A stretch of DNA of 47,719 nucleotides from contig NZ_VIKW01000004.1 in the NCBI RefSeq assembly GCF_009711975.1, forward strand, positions 210,201-257,919, in the 5' to 3' direction. This stretch comes from Anabaena sp. UHCC 0204. GTDB taxonomy: Bacteria; Cyanobacteriota; Cyanobacteriia; Cyanobacteriales; Nostocaceae. The notes beneath the pieces were generated by a model. It saw nothing but the letters and a program-made list of their open reading frames with translations. It was not told the DNA's origin and did not search any database. Below are positions 25,716-34,600 of this stretch, piece by piece (the first letter of the stretch is position 1; each line of letters opens with the position of its first letter). The position numbers were made by a program, and so were the translations under genes.

Positions 25716-26441
25716 TGATGGTTATAAAAAGGTATATTTTAATTTTTTTCTCTCCATGCTTTAAACTGGTGCAAATAAATATTTCTTATCTGTTCCCTGT
25801 TCCCCGTTCCCTGTTCCCTTCTTTGTAAATATACTCAAGAATTTGTTCAATTTGAGCATTTTTCCTTTTCATAAATTGATAAAAATATTTTTAATCTCCA
25901 GAAATTACTACAGGAGTTAAATTTCTATAATTTCCACCATTGACATATTGCACTTTGTAAGATGTCTTAAATAGACAGCAAATAGAGGGTTACTAAATTA
26001 CAGAATCTAGATAAAAAGCCAAGTATCAAACTTGTCGTTCCCTTGATTTCTTACTCCTGACCCCTAAATAAAAAAACCATAGCTACTGCTATTCAAAGAA
26101 TCTTCACCAAGACTAAACTATCCCAATTTAGTATATAAACCCGCTCGTAGCGGATTAGATTCGTATATCAGTAGACTTAGTGCAGTATATACTCAAAAAA
26201 AATAACCTCAAAAACATGGGCAAATTGTCAAACATTTGTTATCTTTCTTAATATAGAGAAACAAATGTCAAACAAAATTTAGCCAAAGTATCACCCTTGT
26301 CTCTTTTATGTTCTATAGCAGATTGTAGATAAAGGGAGTAAATAAACCGAAACAAGCTAAAACTTGTTTTATCGTTCACTCCTAAACCCTCAATTCTGTT
26401 GTTGATGTTGATATTACACGTTGTTTGTTTTGGAGTTCATC
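25716..26441. other. Long AT-rich leader region of nblA
   Basis: About 725 bp with no convincing gene. It has a short ttccctg-type repeat at about 25793-25821 and, near the nblA side, repeats that could be operators (see 26227-26275). I found no clean GTA-N8-TAC NtcA site. Confidence 0.6.
26227..26275. promoter_or_regulatory. Paired repeat upstream of nblA, candidate operator
   Basis: acatttgtt (26232-26240) and aacaaatgt (26260-26268) form a perfect 9-bp inverted repeat with a 19-nt centre. Overlapping it, tgtcaaaca occurs twice as a direct repeat (26227-26235 and 26267-26275), 40 bp apart. Both are about 170-215 bp upstream of the nblA start. Confidence 0.4.
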
Positions 26442-26639
26442 ATGAATCAACCAATTGAACTGTCCTTGGAACAGCAATTTAGCATTTGCTCCTTTGCTAC
26501 ACAAGTCCAACACATGAGCCACGAACAAGCCCAAGACTTTTTAGTTAAGCTTTATGAACAAATGGTTGTACGTGAAGCCACTTATCAAGAATTACTTAAA
26601 CAGCAGTGGGGTCTAGACTCAGGTTCCGCTATGGCATAG
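26442..26639 (+). CDS. nblA: Phycobilisome degradation protein NblA
   Basis: 65 aa from the ATG at 26442, chosen for the GGAG six bases upstream (26432-26435); an earlier ATG seven codons upstream lacks this. The NblA signature is clear: P-x-E-L-S-L-E-Q-Q-F-S-I, then QAQDFLVKLYEQMVVREATYQELLKQQWG. NblA is a small helical-hairpin adaptor that binds phycobiliproteins and recruits Clp protease under nitrogen or sulfur starvation. A long leader with repeats suggests nutrient regulation. The C-terminal GLDSGSAMA tail is slightly longer than the shortest NblAs. Confidence 0.95.
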   Translation: MNQPIELSLEQQFSICSFATQVQHMSHEQAQDFLVKLYEQMVVREATYQELLKQQWGLDSGSAMA

Positions 26640-26752
26640 AGTATCCTTTCCTGTGTCGCAGTGGGCGACCTCCTTCTCTTGCTCGTTTCCAAGAAGGAAA
26701 AAAGCTGGGGATGCTGGGGCGTCAACTTCGATTACTAGTACCGCAGGGCGGA

Positions 26753-26892
26753 ATTAAAAATTAAAAATTAAAAATTAAAAAAGAGTCAGGAGTTAAGAAT
26801 AAAGAACATTTTTCTCTTCTCCTCCCTATTACCTATTACCTATTACCTATTACCTATTATCTGTCACCTGTAACCTGTAACCTGTCACCTAT
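26753..26892. repeat. Two heptameric STRRs (attaaaa; ctattac/ctgtaac)
   Basis: attaaaa units at 26753-26782 and ctattac units shading into ctgtcac/ctgtaac at 26826-26892. The remainder of the 26640-27063 gap shows no gene. Confidence 0.85.
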
Positions 26893-27063
26893 TTATTTAG
26901 GAATTGAGAAGTGAAAAGTTATACTCCTCACCTCTCATAAGACTACTCCTTACACTTATTGCAATTAGAACATTTAGGGAGTACGTGCAACCTCTAGCTA
27001 AAGATGCAGATTTGTTGGCAATATCACTAAAAGTAGTATAAAATATTGCCAAATTATCAGATA

Positions 27064-27810
27064 TTATTGTTTCCCCTGTAATATATTTTCAATTTCTGTC
27101 AATTTGACAGGACCAACAAAGTTCGGACTAGTCATAATAAAAGAAGGTGTTCCACCTAATCCTAATTTTCTGGCTAGTAGTAGGTCTTTTTGGATAGGAT
27201 TATTGGCTAATTTGCGATCGCTATTAAATTTTACGAGATTTAAATTTAGTTTTTTAGCAGTATCTAAATATAAACTCTCACCCAATTGCTTTTGGTTTGT
27301 AAACAAGGCATCATGATATTCCCAAAACTTACCTTGCTGATATGCAGCCCAAGATGCGGTAGCTGCGGGTAAGGCTTGTGAGTGAATTTGATAAAGTGGG
27401 AAATGTTTATAAACTAAGGTGAATTGATTAGGATATTTCACTAATAAATCTTTGAGACTTTTCTGTGCTTCGGCACAATAAGGACATTCAAAATCAGAGA
27501 ATTCTATCAATACAGTTTTTAATTCAGTTGCACCAATAGTGGGAGAATCACCAATTACAGCTTGGGGATTTTTTTGAAAATCATTAATAAATTCCTGTCG
27601 TGATTGTTGTAATTGTTGTTGCTGTTGCTGCTGGTAGGCTTCCACAGATTCAATAATGACTTCTGGGTTTTTGCGGATAATTTCTAAAACTTGTTGTTCT
27701 AGTTGGGAATCTATTTTAGTTTGAGCTTGCACAGGGATTGACCAGCTTAATATTAGGCAGATTAAGCTAAAAATTGCCAAATTTCGGAAATAAGTAAAAG
27801 TTTTGAGCAT
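27064..27810 (-). CDS. DsbA-family thiol-disulfide oxidoreductase, exported
   Basis: 248 aa. A signal peptide (hydrophobic 11-24, cleavage likely after VQAQ, about 30) is followed by a Gln-rich helix (Q60-Q66, Q68-Q69) and a thioredoxin-like DsbA domain with the active site F-E-C109-P-Y-C112. The cis-Pro loop reads GLGGTPSFIM (about 217-226), typical of the BdbD/DsbA-like group. It should form or exchange disulfides in the periplasm or thylakoid lumen. The CPYC centre is one of the variants used by such proteins. It stands alone on the minus strand, converging with nblA across STRRs. Confidence 0.92.
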   Translation of the reverse strand: MLKTFTYFRNLAIFSLICLILSWSIPVQAQTKIDSQLEQQVLEIIRKNPEVIIESVEAYQQQQQQQLQQSRQEFINDFQKNPQAVIGDSPTIGATELKTVLIEFSDFECPYCAEAQKSLKDLLVKYPNQFTLVYKHFPLYQIHSQALPAATASWAAYQQGKFWEYHDALFTNQKQLGESLYLDTAKKLNLNLVKFNSDRKLANNPIQKDLLLARKLGLGGTPSFIMTSPNFVGPVKLTEIENILQGKQ

Positions 27811-27902
27811 TTGTCAAAGATATCACACTAAAAATATAATTTTATCAAGTAGCGGAGCAAACAGCAATTGTCCTAATTTTCTGTAAAAATGCCTTTAATT
27901 AA

Positions 27903-28002
27903 TAAGTAGGTTGGCGTTAAAAATTGTCGTTATGACAAGGGAACAGGAAGAGAGTTTTTACTTTTCGTTACATATTTTGTTTTTTTTCTCTTCACCTATT
28001 AT
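27903..28002 (-). mobile_element. Dispersed MITE-like element, copy A (shortened)
   Basis: Starts taagtaggttggcgttaaaa, contains gggaacaggaagagagtttt and ends ttcacctatta; this is the inverted equivalent of copies B (29558-29704) and C (35695-35810). The inner part is diverged. Confidence 0.7.
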
Positions 28003-28028
28003 ACATATTTGATAATTAAAGTTTACAT

Positions 28029-28056
28029 ATAGAGACTTTCCATGGGAACGTCTCTA
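28029..28056. repeat. gtagagac-type palindrome (diverged)
   Basis: atagagactttccatgggaa followed by cgtctctag; same family as 22367 and 25689. Confidence 0.6.
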
Positions 28057-28144
28057 GTTCTGAATATATAAATTGAGAATTTGCTGATGTTTTACCTAAA
28101 TTGTTCAGTAAATATCCAAATTACAGAGAAGTGAGATCACAGTT

Positions 28145-28465
28145 ATGTTAACAAGTTGGCTTTACTTAATTGCAGCAATTATTTTTGAAGTTTCTGGTAC
28201 AACTTGCATGAAACTGTCAGCAGAATTTACTAAACTTATCCCTTCAATTTTCATCTTTGTATTTTATGGACTTTGTTTAACATTTTTAACCCTATCTCTG
28301 AGAACAATTCCCGTGAGTATAGTTTATTCCATTTGGGCGGGTGTTGGTACACTGATAATTGCCATGATTAGCGTGATTTGGTTTCATGAGTCCTTGACGC
28401 TGATCAAAATAATTTCTATGTCTTTAATAATTATCGGTATTATCGGTTTAAACTTAGCTGAGTGA
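28145..28465 (+). CDS. Small multidrug resistance (SMR) family transporter
   Basis: 106 aa, four membrane helices, the standard SMR size. The first helix carries the essential Glu in A-A-I-I-F-E15-V-S-G-T-T-C-M-K-L-S, which matches the EmrE/Qac pattern (EVxGTxxLKxS), not the guanidinium-exporter (Gdx/SugE) pattern. The loop-2 motif PVSIVYSIWAGVGT is also conserved. SMR proteins are antiparallel dimers that exchange protons for lipophilic cations. Only a weak purine-rich stretch precedes the ATG. Confidence 0.93.
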   Translation: MLTSWLYLIAAIIFEVSGTTCMKLSAEFTKLIPSIFIFVFYGLCLTFLTLSLRTIPVSIVYSIWAGVGTLIIAMISVIWFHESLTLIKIISMSLIIIGIIGLNLAE

Positions 28466-28564
28466 AAGGAAGTAGGGAAAAGGGCATAGGGAACAGGCAA
28501 GAATTTTTACCAATCACCCATTACCAATTACCTGTTATACTGCAAACGTCTTAAAACTGAACCC

Positions 28565-28605
28565 CTCTCCAAACCTCTCCCCGTTCACGGGGAGAGGCTT
28601 AGAAG
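28565..28605. repeat. cctctcccc hairpin repeat
   Basis: cctctccccgttcacgggga followed by gagg forms a strong GC stem; the flanking aacccctctccaaa resembles a dispersed repeat. It lies between the SMR and pentapeptide genes and may end the SMR transcript. Confidence 0.55.
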
Positions 28606-28696
28606 TTATTTTTTGGTCAAAAAAAGTGCAGTTTCTAACCGTTTTGAGTATACCAAAGTAAACTAGAAACTTGGGTTAATAAAAAAACAGATTATT

Positions 28697-29467
28697 ATGA
28701 ACAATAAAATTCTGGCTACATCTGTATTTTTACTCACAGTCAGCTTATCAAATACAGTCCAAGCTGCAAATTATGAAGATATTAGACAGTTATTAGCAAC
28801 GAAACAATGCCAAAAATGTGTTCTCAATAATGCTGGGTTGGTAATGGCTGACTTATCAGGGGCAAATTTAAGCGGTGCAAATTTGGCTGGTGCGAACCTA
28901 AGTCGAGCAAATTTAGCTGGTGCTGACTTGCGGGGTGCTGATTTACGGGGTGCGAGTTTATTTGGTGTGAACTTAAGTGAGGCTAAACTCAGTGGTGCAA
29001 ATTTAACAGGTGCTGATTTAAGAAATACCTTTTTAATGAATGCTGAATTAAAAGGTGCGGATATTACAGGGACAAATTTTCAAGGTGCGGTAGGAATACC
29101 TGCACAAATTGCTAAATCTGAAGATTTTTATGCCTGGGGTGTAGCAGCCGCAGAAAAGGGTAATCTTAAACCAGCGATTGATTATTTTAGTCAAGCGATC
29201 GCCCTCAAACCAGATTATGCTGGAGCATATTTAGCCCGTGGTGTTGCTAGTTATCAAAGTTTAGACAGAAAAAGCGCCTTACAAGATGCCCAAATGGCAG
29301 CAGAATTATTTGAAAAAGAAAAAAATGCTGAAGGACTAAAAACAGCGCAAGCTTTTATTACAGAATTAAAAACACCTTATTCAGAAACAGTGAATGCGGG
29401 TAAACCCAGCTTTATGGATTTTGTGGGGAGTTTAGGTTCAGTTTTATTACAGTTTTTGCCTTTTTAG
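28697..29467 (+). CDS. Exported pentapeptide-repeat protein fused to a TPR-like domain
   Basis: 256 aa. Signal peptide with cleavage likely after VQA (residue 23). An N-terminal motif, RQLLATKQCQKCVLNNAGL (about 29-47), is followed by some 17 A(D/N)LxG pentapeptides (about 48-130) forming a right-handed beta-helix, then TPR-like helices (about 142-225: FYAWGVAAAEKGNLKPAIDY, YFSQAIALKPDYAGAYLARG) and a hydrophobic C-terminus. The Q-L-L-x-T-x-x-C-x-x-C-x-L module also begins the pentapeptide protein encoded at 37540-38802, which is followed by a TPR gene, so this protein resembles that pair joined. Function unknown; a periplasmic or lumenal scaffold is inferred. Confidence 0.88.
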   Translation: MNNKILATSVFLLTVSLSNTVQAANYEDIRQLLATKQCQKCVLNNAGLVMADLSGANLSGANLAGANLSRANLAGADLRGADLRGASLFGVNLSEAKLSGANLTGADLRNTFLMNAELKGADITGTNFQGAVGIPAQIAKSEDFYAWGVAAAEKGNLKPAIDYFSQAIALKPDYAGAYLARGVASYQSLDRKSALQDAQMAAELFEKEKNAEGLKTAQAFITELKTPYSETVNAGKPSFMDFVGSLGSVLLQFLPF

Positions 29468-29557
29468 AAAATTGGGAACTGGAGACTGGGGACTGGGCAA
29501 GAATTATTTATCTTTTAGATTTTGCCTTTTCCTTGTTCCTTTTTCTCTATTCCTAAT

Positions 29558-29704
29558 TAAGTAGGTGAACAGAAAAATTGAAAGGTATGTGAAGAAAAGT
29601 AAAATCGCCCAAAACTCTCTTCCTGTTCCCTGTTCCCTGCGATGCACTGAGCGAAGCCGAAGTGTTCCCTTGCCCCAACGACAATTTTTAACGCCCATCT
29701 ACTA
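29558..29704 (+). mobile_element. Dispersed MITE-like element, copy B, with a nested 24-bp insertion
   Basis: 147 bp. Terminal inverted repeats are taagtaggtg (left) and catctacta (right, diverged). Compared with copy C it carries 32 extra bases (29639-29670): 24 bp of new sequence beginning gcgatgcactgagcgaagcc, then a second copy of the octamer tgttccct that also precedes the insertion (29631-29638). Confidence 0.8.
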
Positions 29705-29718
29705 ATGAGTTATGACTA

Positions 29719-30600
29719 TTAAATAAACTCTTGAGTACATTTTAAAAAATTCTCTAAAATAGGCGTTAAACTGTTTTGCTGCCAGATAATAGCGGTTTCT
29801 ATTAAAGGTACTTCTTCGAGTATTGGACGATAAACTACGCCAGACCTTTGCAGATTCTGTATAGAAGATGGTGTAATGGCCACACCCATTCCAGCCGATA
29901 CTAACCCAATAATTGTTTGCATTTGAATTGCTTCCTGAGTAATATTAGGGCTGAAATTTGCCTGGTGAAAAAGGCTCATGATGCGATCATAAAGTCCTGG
30001 TGCTAAATAGCGGGGAAACATGATTAAAGGTTCATTTAGAAGTGATCGAACTGAGACGTATTCTTTTTGAGCTAATGAATGAGTTGACGACAAAGCTACA
30101 ACTAAAGTCTCCTTGTGAATACACTCATAAGATAGTGTGTCATCTTCCAAAGGAGGATGAGCAAAACCTACTTGAATTAGGGAATCTCTCAGTGCTTCTT
30201 CCTGTTGACTCGTCGTTAATTCTAGTAATTCTATTTTTACTTCTAGAAATTGCTCACGAAATTTACGCAAAATCAAGGGTAATAGGTCGTAAATTACCAA
30301 ACTCGTAAATCCTATTCGCAGTTTACCTGTTTCACCTCTTCCAGTTCTTTGTGTTAGTGTCACTGCGGATTCTAGTTGCACCAGTAGTTGATAAGCCTCT
30401 TGTAAAAATACCTTACCAGCTTCTGTTAGCTGTACTTGTCGCTTAGTTTTGCGATCAAAAAGTTTTACTCCTAGTTCTGCTTCTAACTGTTGGATTTGTT
30501 GACTGAGAGGTGGTTGAGCTATGTGCAGTTTTTCTGCGGCTTTACTGAAATGTAATTCCTCAGCTACAGCGATAAAGTAACGCAGGTGTCGTAGTTCCAT
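29719..30600 (-). CDS. LysR-family transcription regulator
   Basis: 293 aa, full-length LTTR. The N-terminal winged helix-turn-helix (1-60) reads MELRHLRYFIAVAEELHFSK, then A-A-E-K-L-H-I-A-Q-P-P-L-S-Q-Q-I; this form is frequent in the CatR/BenM/AlsR-like branch. The effector-binding domain (about 90-293) follows. It is transcribed divergently from ilvD across a 97-bp gap, the classic arrangement for an LTTR and its target, so control of ilvD is plausible but not shown. Divergence from known BCAA regulators cannot be judged by eye. Confidence 0.94.
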   Translation of the reverse strand: MELRHLRYFIAVAEELHFSKAAEKLHIAQPPLSQQIQQLEAELGVKLFDRKTKRQVQLTEAGKVFLQEAYQLLVQLESAVTLTQRTGRGETGKLRIGFTSLVIYDLLPLILRKFREQFLEVKIELLELTTSQQEEALRDSLIQVGFAHPPLEDDTLSYECIHKETLVVALSSTHSLAQKEYVSVRSLLNEPLIMFPRYLAPGLYDRIMSLFHQANFSPNITQEAIQMQTIIGLVSAGMGVAITPSSIQNLQRSGVVYRPILEEVPLIETAIIWQQNSLTPILENFLKCTQEFI

Positions 30601-30697
30601 CTTTATTATATTTTATAAGTCTTAATGTTAAATAAATATATATTGGACATATTAAAAAAGTATACATATCATATTCGTACAGAGATTTAATTGAGTA
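30601..30697. promoter_or_regulatory. Divergent promoter region between the LysR gene and ilvD
   Basis: 97 bp, very AT-rich. T-N11-A-type partly symmetric stretches such as atattggacatat (about 30642-30654) could be LysR sites, but in sequence this AT-rich the match is weak. No clear -35 is visible. Confidence 0.4.
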
Positions 30698-32410
30698 ATG
30701 ATCATGAGTGAAAAAATAATGCCAGAGAATTTAAAAAGTAAAGCTATCACACAAGGGGTGCAGCGATCGCCTAATCGGGCTATGCTGAGGGCTGTGGGGT
30801 TTCAAGATGCAGATTTCCATAAAGCCATTGTTGGTGTAGCCAATGGTTACAGCACCATTACCCCTTGTAACATGGGGATTAATCAATTAGCACAAAGGGC
30901 AGAAGCCGCTGTAAAAACCGCCGGTGCAATGCCCCAAATTTTCGGTACAATCACCATTAGTGACGGGATTTCTATGGGGACAGAAGGGATGAAATACTCC
31001 CTCGTGTCACGGGAAGTTATCGCTGATTCTATTGAAACTGCCTGTACTGGACAAAGTATGGACGGTGTATTGGCAATTGGTGGTTGTGATAAAAATATGC
31101 CGGGGGCCATGTTAGCCATGGCAAGGATGAATATCCCTGCTATCTTTGTTTACGGTGGCACAATCAAACCTGGACATTATGACGGTAAAGACTTAACTGT
31201 TGTTAGTTCCTTTGAAGCCGTTGGCCAATACAGTGCCGGCAAAATTGACGAAAATGAACTGTTAGCAGTAGAACGCAGTGCTTGTCCCGGCGCAGGTTCT
31301 TGTGGAGGGATGTTTACAGCTAATACCATGTCTTCAGCATTTGAAGCTATGGGTATGAGTTTACCCTACTCCTCAACAATGGCCGCAGAAGACGCAGAAA
31401 AAGCCGACAGCACGGAAAAATCAGCCTTTGTTCTCGTTGAAGCCATTCGCAAGCAGATATTACCCCGACAAATCATCACCCGCAAATCTATAGAAAACGC
31501 CATTTCTGTCATTATGGCTGTGGGTGGTTCTACTAATGCAGTATTACATTTTCTGGCGATCGCTCGTGCCGCTGGTGTAGATTTAACAATAGACGACTTT
31601 GAAACCATTCGCGGTCGTGTTCCCGTTTTGTGTGATTTGAAACCCAGTGGTAGATATGTAGCCACAGACTTACACAAAGCTGGTGGAATTCCCCAAGTCA
31701 TGAAAATGTTGTTAGTTCATGATTTACTACATGATGATTGTCTCACAATTTCCGGGCAAACCGTCGCCGAAGTCTTAGCAGATATCCCCGCAGAACCACG
31801 GACAGACCAAGATGTAATTCGTCCTTGGGATAATCCCATGTATGCCCAGGGACACTTAGCTATTCTCAAAGGCAATCTCGCTACAGAAGGGGCAGTAGCC
31901 AAAATTACCGGAGTCAAAAAGCCTGTAATTACAGGACCAGCCAGAGTATTTGAATCTGAAGAATCCTGTTTAGATGCCATCTTAGCCGGAAAAATCACAG
32001 CCGGTGATGTGATTGTCGTCCGTTACGAAGGACCAAAAGGCGGACCCGGTATGCGGGAAATGCTCGCCCCCACCTCAGCCATTATTGGGGCTGGGTTAGG
32101 TGACTCTGTAGGATTAATTACCGACGGACGTTTTTCTGGTGGTACTTACGGTATGGTAGTCGGCCACGTTGCCCCAGAAGCAGCCGTAGGCGGAAATATC
32201 GCCTTAGTCAAAGAAGGTGATAGCATTACCATTGATGCCAATGCTCGTTTGTTGCAAGTTAATGTATCAGATGCAGAATTAGCCAGTCGTCGTGCCAATT
32301 GGCAACCACTTCCACCCCGATACACGAAAGGCGTACTAGCAAAATATGCTAAATTAGTATCTTCTAGTAGTGTTGGTGCAGTTACAGATTTGGACTTGTT
32401 TACTAATTAA
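30698..32410 (+). CDS. ilvD: Dihydroxy-acid dehydratase
   Basis: 570 aa, full length. Iron-sulfur and active-site motifs are present: TPCNMG (about 54-59), GGCDKNMPG (about 126-134) and [16 protein letters not shown] (about 198-213), plus the C-terminal [15 protein letters not shown] and [10 protein letters not shown]. It dehydrates dihydroxy-isovalerate and dihydroxy-methylvalerate in branched-chain amino-acid synthesis, in the cytoplasm. The start could be the ATG at 30698, the ATG at 30704 or a later one, because homologues begin close to [14 protein letters not shown] strong hairpin (32418-32446) follows. Confidence 0.97.
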   Translation: MIMSEKIMPENLKSKAITQGVQRSPNRAMLRAVGFQDADFHKAIVGVANGYSTITPCNMGINQLAQRAEAAVKTAGAMPQIFGTITISDGISMGTEGMKYSLVSREVIADSIETACTGQSMDGVLAIGGCDKNMPGAMLAMARMNIPAIFVYGGTIKPGHYDGKDLTVVSSFEAVGQYSAGKIDENELLAVERSACPGAGSCGGMFTANTMSSAFEAMGMSLPYSSTMAAEDAEKADSTEKSAFVLVEAIRKQILPRQIITRKSIENAISVIMAVGGSTNAVLHFLAIARAAGVDLTIDDFETIRGRVPVLCDLKPSGRYVATDLHKAGGIPQVMKMLLVHDLLHDDCLTISGQTVAEVLADIPAEPRTDQDVIRPWDNPMYAQGHLAILKGNLATEGAVAKITGVKKPVITGPARVFESEESCLDAILAGKITAGDVIVVRYEGPKGGPGMREMLAPTSAIIGAGLGDSVGLITDGRFSGGTYGMVVGHVAPEAAVGGNIALVKEGDSITIDANARLLQVNVSDAELASRRANWQPLPPRYTKGVLAKYAKLVSSSSVGAVTDLDLFTN

Positions 32411-32417
32411 TTAATAG

Positions 32418-32446
32418 ATACCTGACTTTTTTAATAAGTCGGGTAT
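32418..32446 (+). terminator. Hairpin after ilvD
   Basis: An 11-bp stem with one G-T pair (atacctgactt / aagtcgggtat) and a 7-nt loop, 8 bp after the ilvD stop. No T-run follows the stem, so termination would be weak; it may stabilise the transcript end. Confidence 0.6.
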
Positions 32447-32464
32447 TTGAAATTAAGATATTTG

Positions 32465-33166
32465 ATGCTTATGCAGCTAAATTCAAACTTATCAGAGGCA
32501 GCTATTCAACGTTGGCAAATTCTGAAAGATAGTATTTATCAGAATTTGAATTCTTTCACTCAATCTGTACAAGAAACAGCCACACAAACCACTGATAATA
32601 CTAAAGCTTCTTTAGAAAATAATTGGCACACTGTTGAAAAATTTACCAATACGACATCAGGAGTAATGCAAAATGCTATTAATACTTCTGTTCATGATTG
32701 GTTATCAAAATATCCCTTAGTTTTCAAGGTATTGGAAATATTCACTTGGGGAATAAATCACCCTGTCAGGGGTGTGATCATTCTCTTGTTTATAATTGCT
32801 TTACTTTGGAGTATTATCAAAGCAATTGTTAAGTTAATAGAAACTGCTAGTTGGTCTCTTTTAAAAATTCCTTTTATTTTACTACAAAAATCCTTAAAAT
32901 CTCTGTGGATAGTGTTTGGAAAATATGGAAATTTAAGAATTAAACCAGTTACTGATAATCAGTTAAATGATGATAATTCTGAAGGAATAAAGTTAATTTC
33001 TACCAATATTTATCCAGATAAACAGCAACGGTTAGCCGAAATTACCTATCGTTTAGAAGTTATTCATAATGAACAACAAGCTTTATTAAAAGAAGCTAAT
33101 GAACTCATAAAATCAGATTCACAAAAGATTATTACTAATATTAATGATCAGGAGAGATTTATTTAG
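32465..33166 (+). CDS. Membrane protein of unknown function
   Basis: 233 aa from the ATG at 32465; a TTG 18 bases earlier and an ATG two codons later are alternatives. The first 75 residues are helical with Thr/Gln-rich amphipathic stretches (SFTQSVQETATQTTDNTKASLE), similar to surface- or membrane-interacting helices. A membrane segment lies at about 99-122 (GVIILLFIIALLWSIIKAIV) and a hydrophobic amphipathic region at about 127-150. The C-terminus is a coiled coil (QRLAEITYRLEVIHNEQQALLKEANEL). I do not recognise a family. The TAG stop abuts a palindromic repeat. Confidence 0.75.
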   Translation: MLMQLNSNLSEAAIQRWQILKDSIYQNLNSFTQSVQETATQTTDNTKASLENNWHTVEKFTNTTSGVMQNAINTSVHDWLSKYPLVFKVLEIFTWGINHPVRGVIILLFIIALLWSIIKAIVKLIETASWSLLKIPFILLQKSLKSLWIVFGKYGNLRIKPVTDNQLNDDNSEGIKLISTNIYPDKQQRLAEITYRLEVIHNEQQALLKEANELIKSDSQKIITNINDQERFI

Positions 33167-33194
33167 TAGGGGCGCAGGGCCTGCGCCCAGTCAG
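33166..33194. repeat. gcgcagggcctgcgc palindrome
   Basis: A repeat around gggcgcagggcctgcgccc; the exact reverse complement occurs at 22611-22639. It begins on the last base of the TAG stop of the upstream gene. Confidence 0.8.
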
Positions 33195-33243
33195 GAGTCA
33201 GGAGGAAGAATAAAATTACCAATCACCAATTCCCAATTAGTAG

Positions 33244-34320
33244 CTAAACCCTAATTTCTGATTCCTCAGTTGTTTCTTTTGGTTGAGGAATATTGATAGA
33301 TTGTAACATTCTTTCCCGTTTTTTCCGAGCAATTTCTTGCAAATCAACACTTTTATCAGTTTCATCTACAATTTCACCAGTTATTACCTCAAGTACATCT
33401 TCCAAGGTAATAACACCAGCAACACAGCCATATTCATCAACAACTACCGCAAGGTGTTCGCGGGCTTCTATGAAGTTTTTCAGAAGTTTGTCAGCGCGAA
33501 TCATTTCCGGGACAAAACGCACCTTTCGACACAAATCTGCAATTTTTTTATCATTATTCCCTTCAATCATTGCTGTTAGTAAACTTTGTTTTAAAGCAAA
33601 TCCAATAATTTGATCAATAGATTCATCAATAACGATAATTCGGGTATGTTGGGAAGCAATAATATCGGCTTTAGACTCAGCAAGAGTTAAATTACCACGG
33701 ATATATGTGAGCATGATTTGGGGTGTCATCAAATCTGAAGCTGTTACATCATTTAATCTAAATACCCGCTGAATCATCTCTGCTTCATCACTTTGAATAA
33801 TTCCCTCTTGTTGACCAATCCTTGCTAACAGCTTTATTTCTGCTTCATTTGTCGTCGGTCTTTTCCTCCCTCTAGAAAAGGGTGCAGTGACATTTTCTAG
33901 AATCCAAACCAAGGGTGTAAAAGCAATAGAAATTCCAGTTACAGGTATGGCTGTGAGTATAGCAATTTGTTCAGAATATCTTTCTCCAATAGTTTTGGGG
34001 ATAATTTCTCCAAAGATAATAATCAGAAATGTTAATATTCCTGAAAATACACCAAGCCATTTATCTCCTAATACTTGAGTAGCAATACTTCCTGTGAGAA
34101 TACTACCAATGATATTGAAAATATTATTGAGGATAACAATAGTAGCAATCGGCCGATTCATGTTTTCACGAATCGCTAAAAGTGCAACTGCGGAAGGATT
34201 TTTTAATTGCGCTAATTGTCTAACTCTTAACGTTGAAACAGAAAACAGCGCCGTTTCTGTACAAGAACACAACGCTGACCCTAAAATAAGCATAAAAACA
34301 GTAATTATAAGTTGTAACAT
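33244..34320 (-). CDS. CNNM/CBS-domain membrane protein (hemolysin/CorB-like)
   Basis: 358 aa from the ATG at 34320, chosen for the GGGG purine run six bases upstream; an in-frame TTG lies four codons earlier. The CNNM transmembrane domain (about 1-165; S-C-T-E-T-A-L-F near the start, FGEIIPKTIGERY) is followed by a pair of CBS domains (about 185-310; MTPQIMLTYIRGN, VVVDEYGCVAGVITLEDVLEVI). The CorC/HlyC transporter-associated domain that usually follows is missing: only 40 residues remain. Members transport or sense Mg or other divalent cations; the older name hemolysin is not evidence of lysis. Confidence 0.93.
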   Translation of the reverse strand: MLQLIITVFMLILGSALCSCTETALFSVSTLRVRQLAQLKNPSAVALLAIRENMNRPIATIVILNNIFNIIGSILTGSIATQVLGDKWLGVFSGILTFLIIIFGEIIPKTIGERYSEQIAILTAIPVTGISIAFTPLVWILENVTAPFSRGRKRPTTNEAEIKLLARIGQQEGIIQSDEAEMIQRVFRLNDVTASDLMTPQIMLTYIRGNLTLAESKADIIASQHTRIIVIDESIDQIIGFALKQSLLTAMIEGNNDKKIADLCRKVRFVPEMIRADKLLKNFIEAREHLAVVVDEYGCVAGVITLEDVLEVITGEIVDETDKSVDLQEIARKKRERMLQSINIPQPKETTEESEIRV

Positions 34321-34479
34321 ATATTTCCCCAAGTATGGGAATATCTAATTGGGAATACTTTGAATTTATTCTTTAATGATTATAGCGCGGTGTTTAACTT
34401 TCTGGATATAAAAATCTTATCCTATCTGGAAATGAGAGATGGGAATAGTTATATTTTGTTAGAGTAAGTTAAGGAAGGA

Positions 34480-34600
34480 GTCAGGAGTATGGCTTACGCT
34501 ACGCTATCAGAAACAAGAAAAATATTTTTTCTCTTCTCCTCCCTATTGCTTGTTACCTGTCACCTTCTTCACCTATCAATTGTCAATTGTCAATTGTTAT
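34480..34600. repeat. Repeat cluster with an STRR next to the symporter stop
   Basis: A stretch of dispersed repeat text (gagtcaggag, a tggcttacgctacgctatca unit at about 34493-34512, tcctccctatt, cacct units) ends in an attgtca STRR at about 34577-34598 that reaches the symporter stop codon at 34597. Confidence 0.6.

Noticed and set aside
25800-26440. NtcA box (GTA-N8-TAC) upstream of nblA
   Set aside because: I searched by eye and found no acceptable match, so none is reported.
33244-34320. Reading the CNNM/CBS protein as a haemolysin toxin
   Set aside because: The name is historical; domains are those of a cation-transport family.
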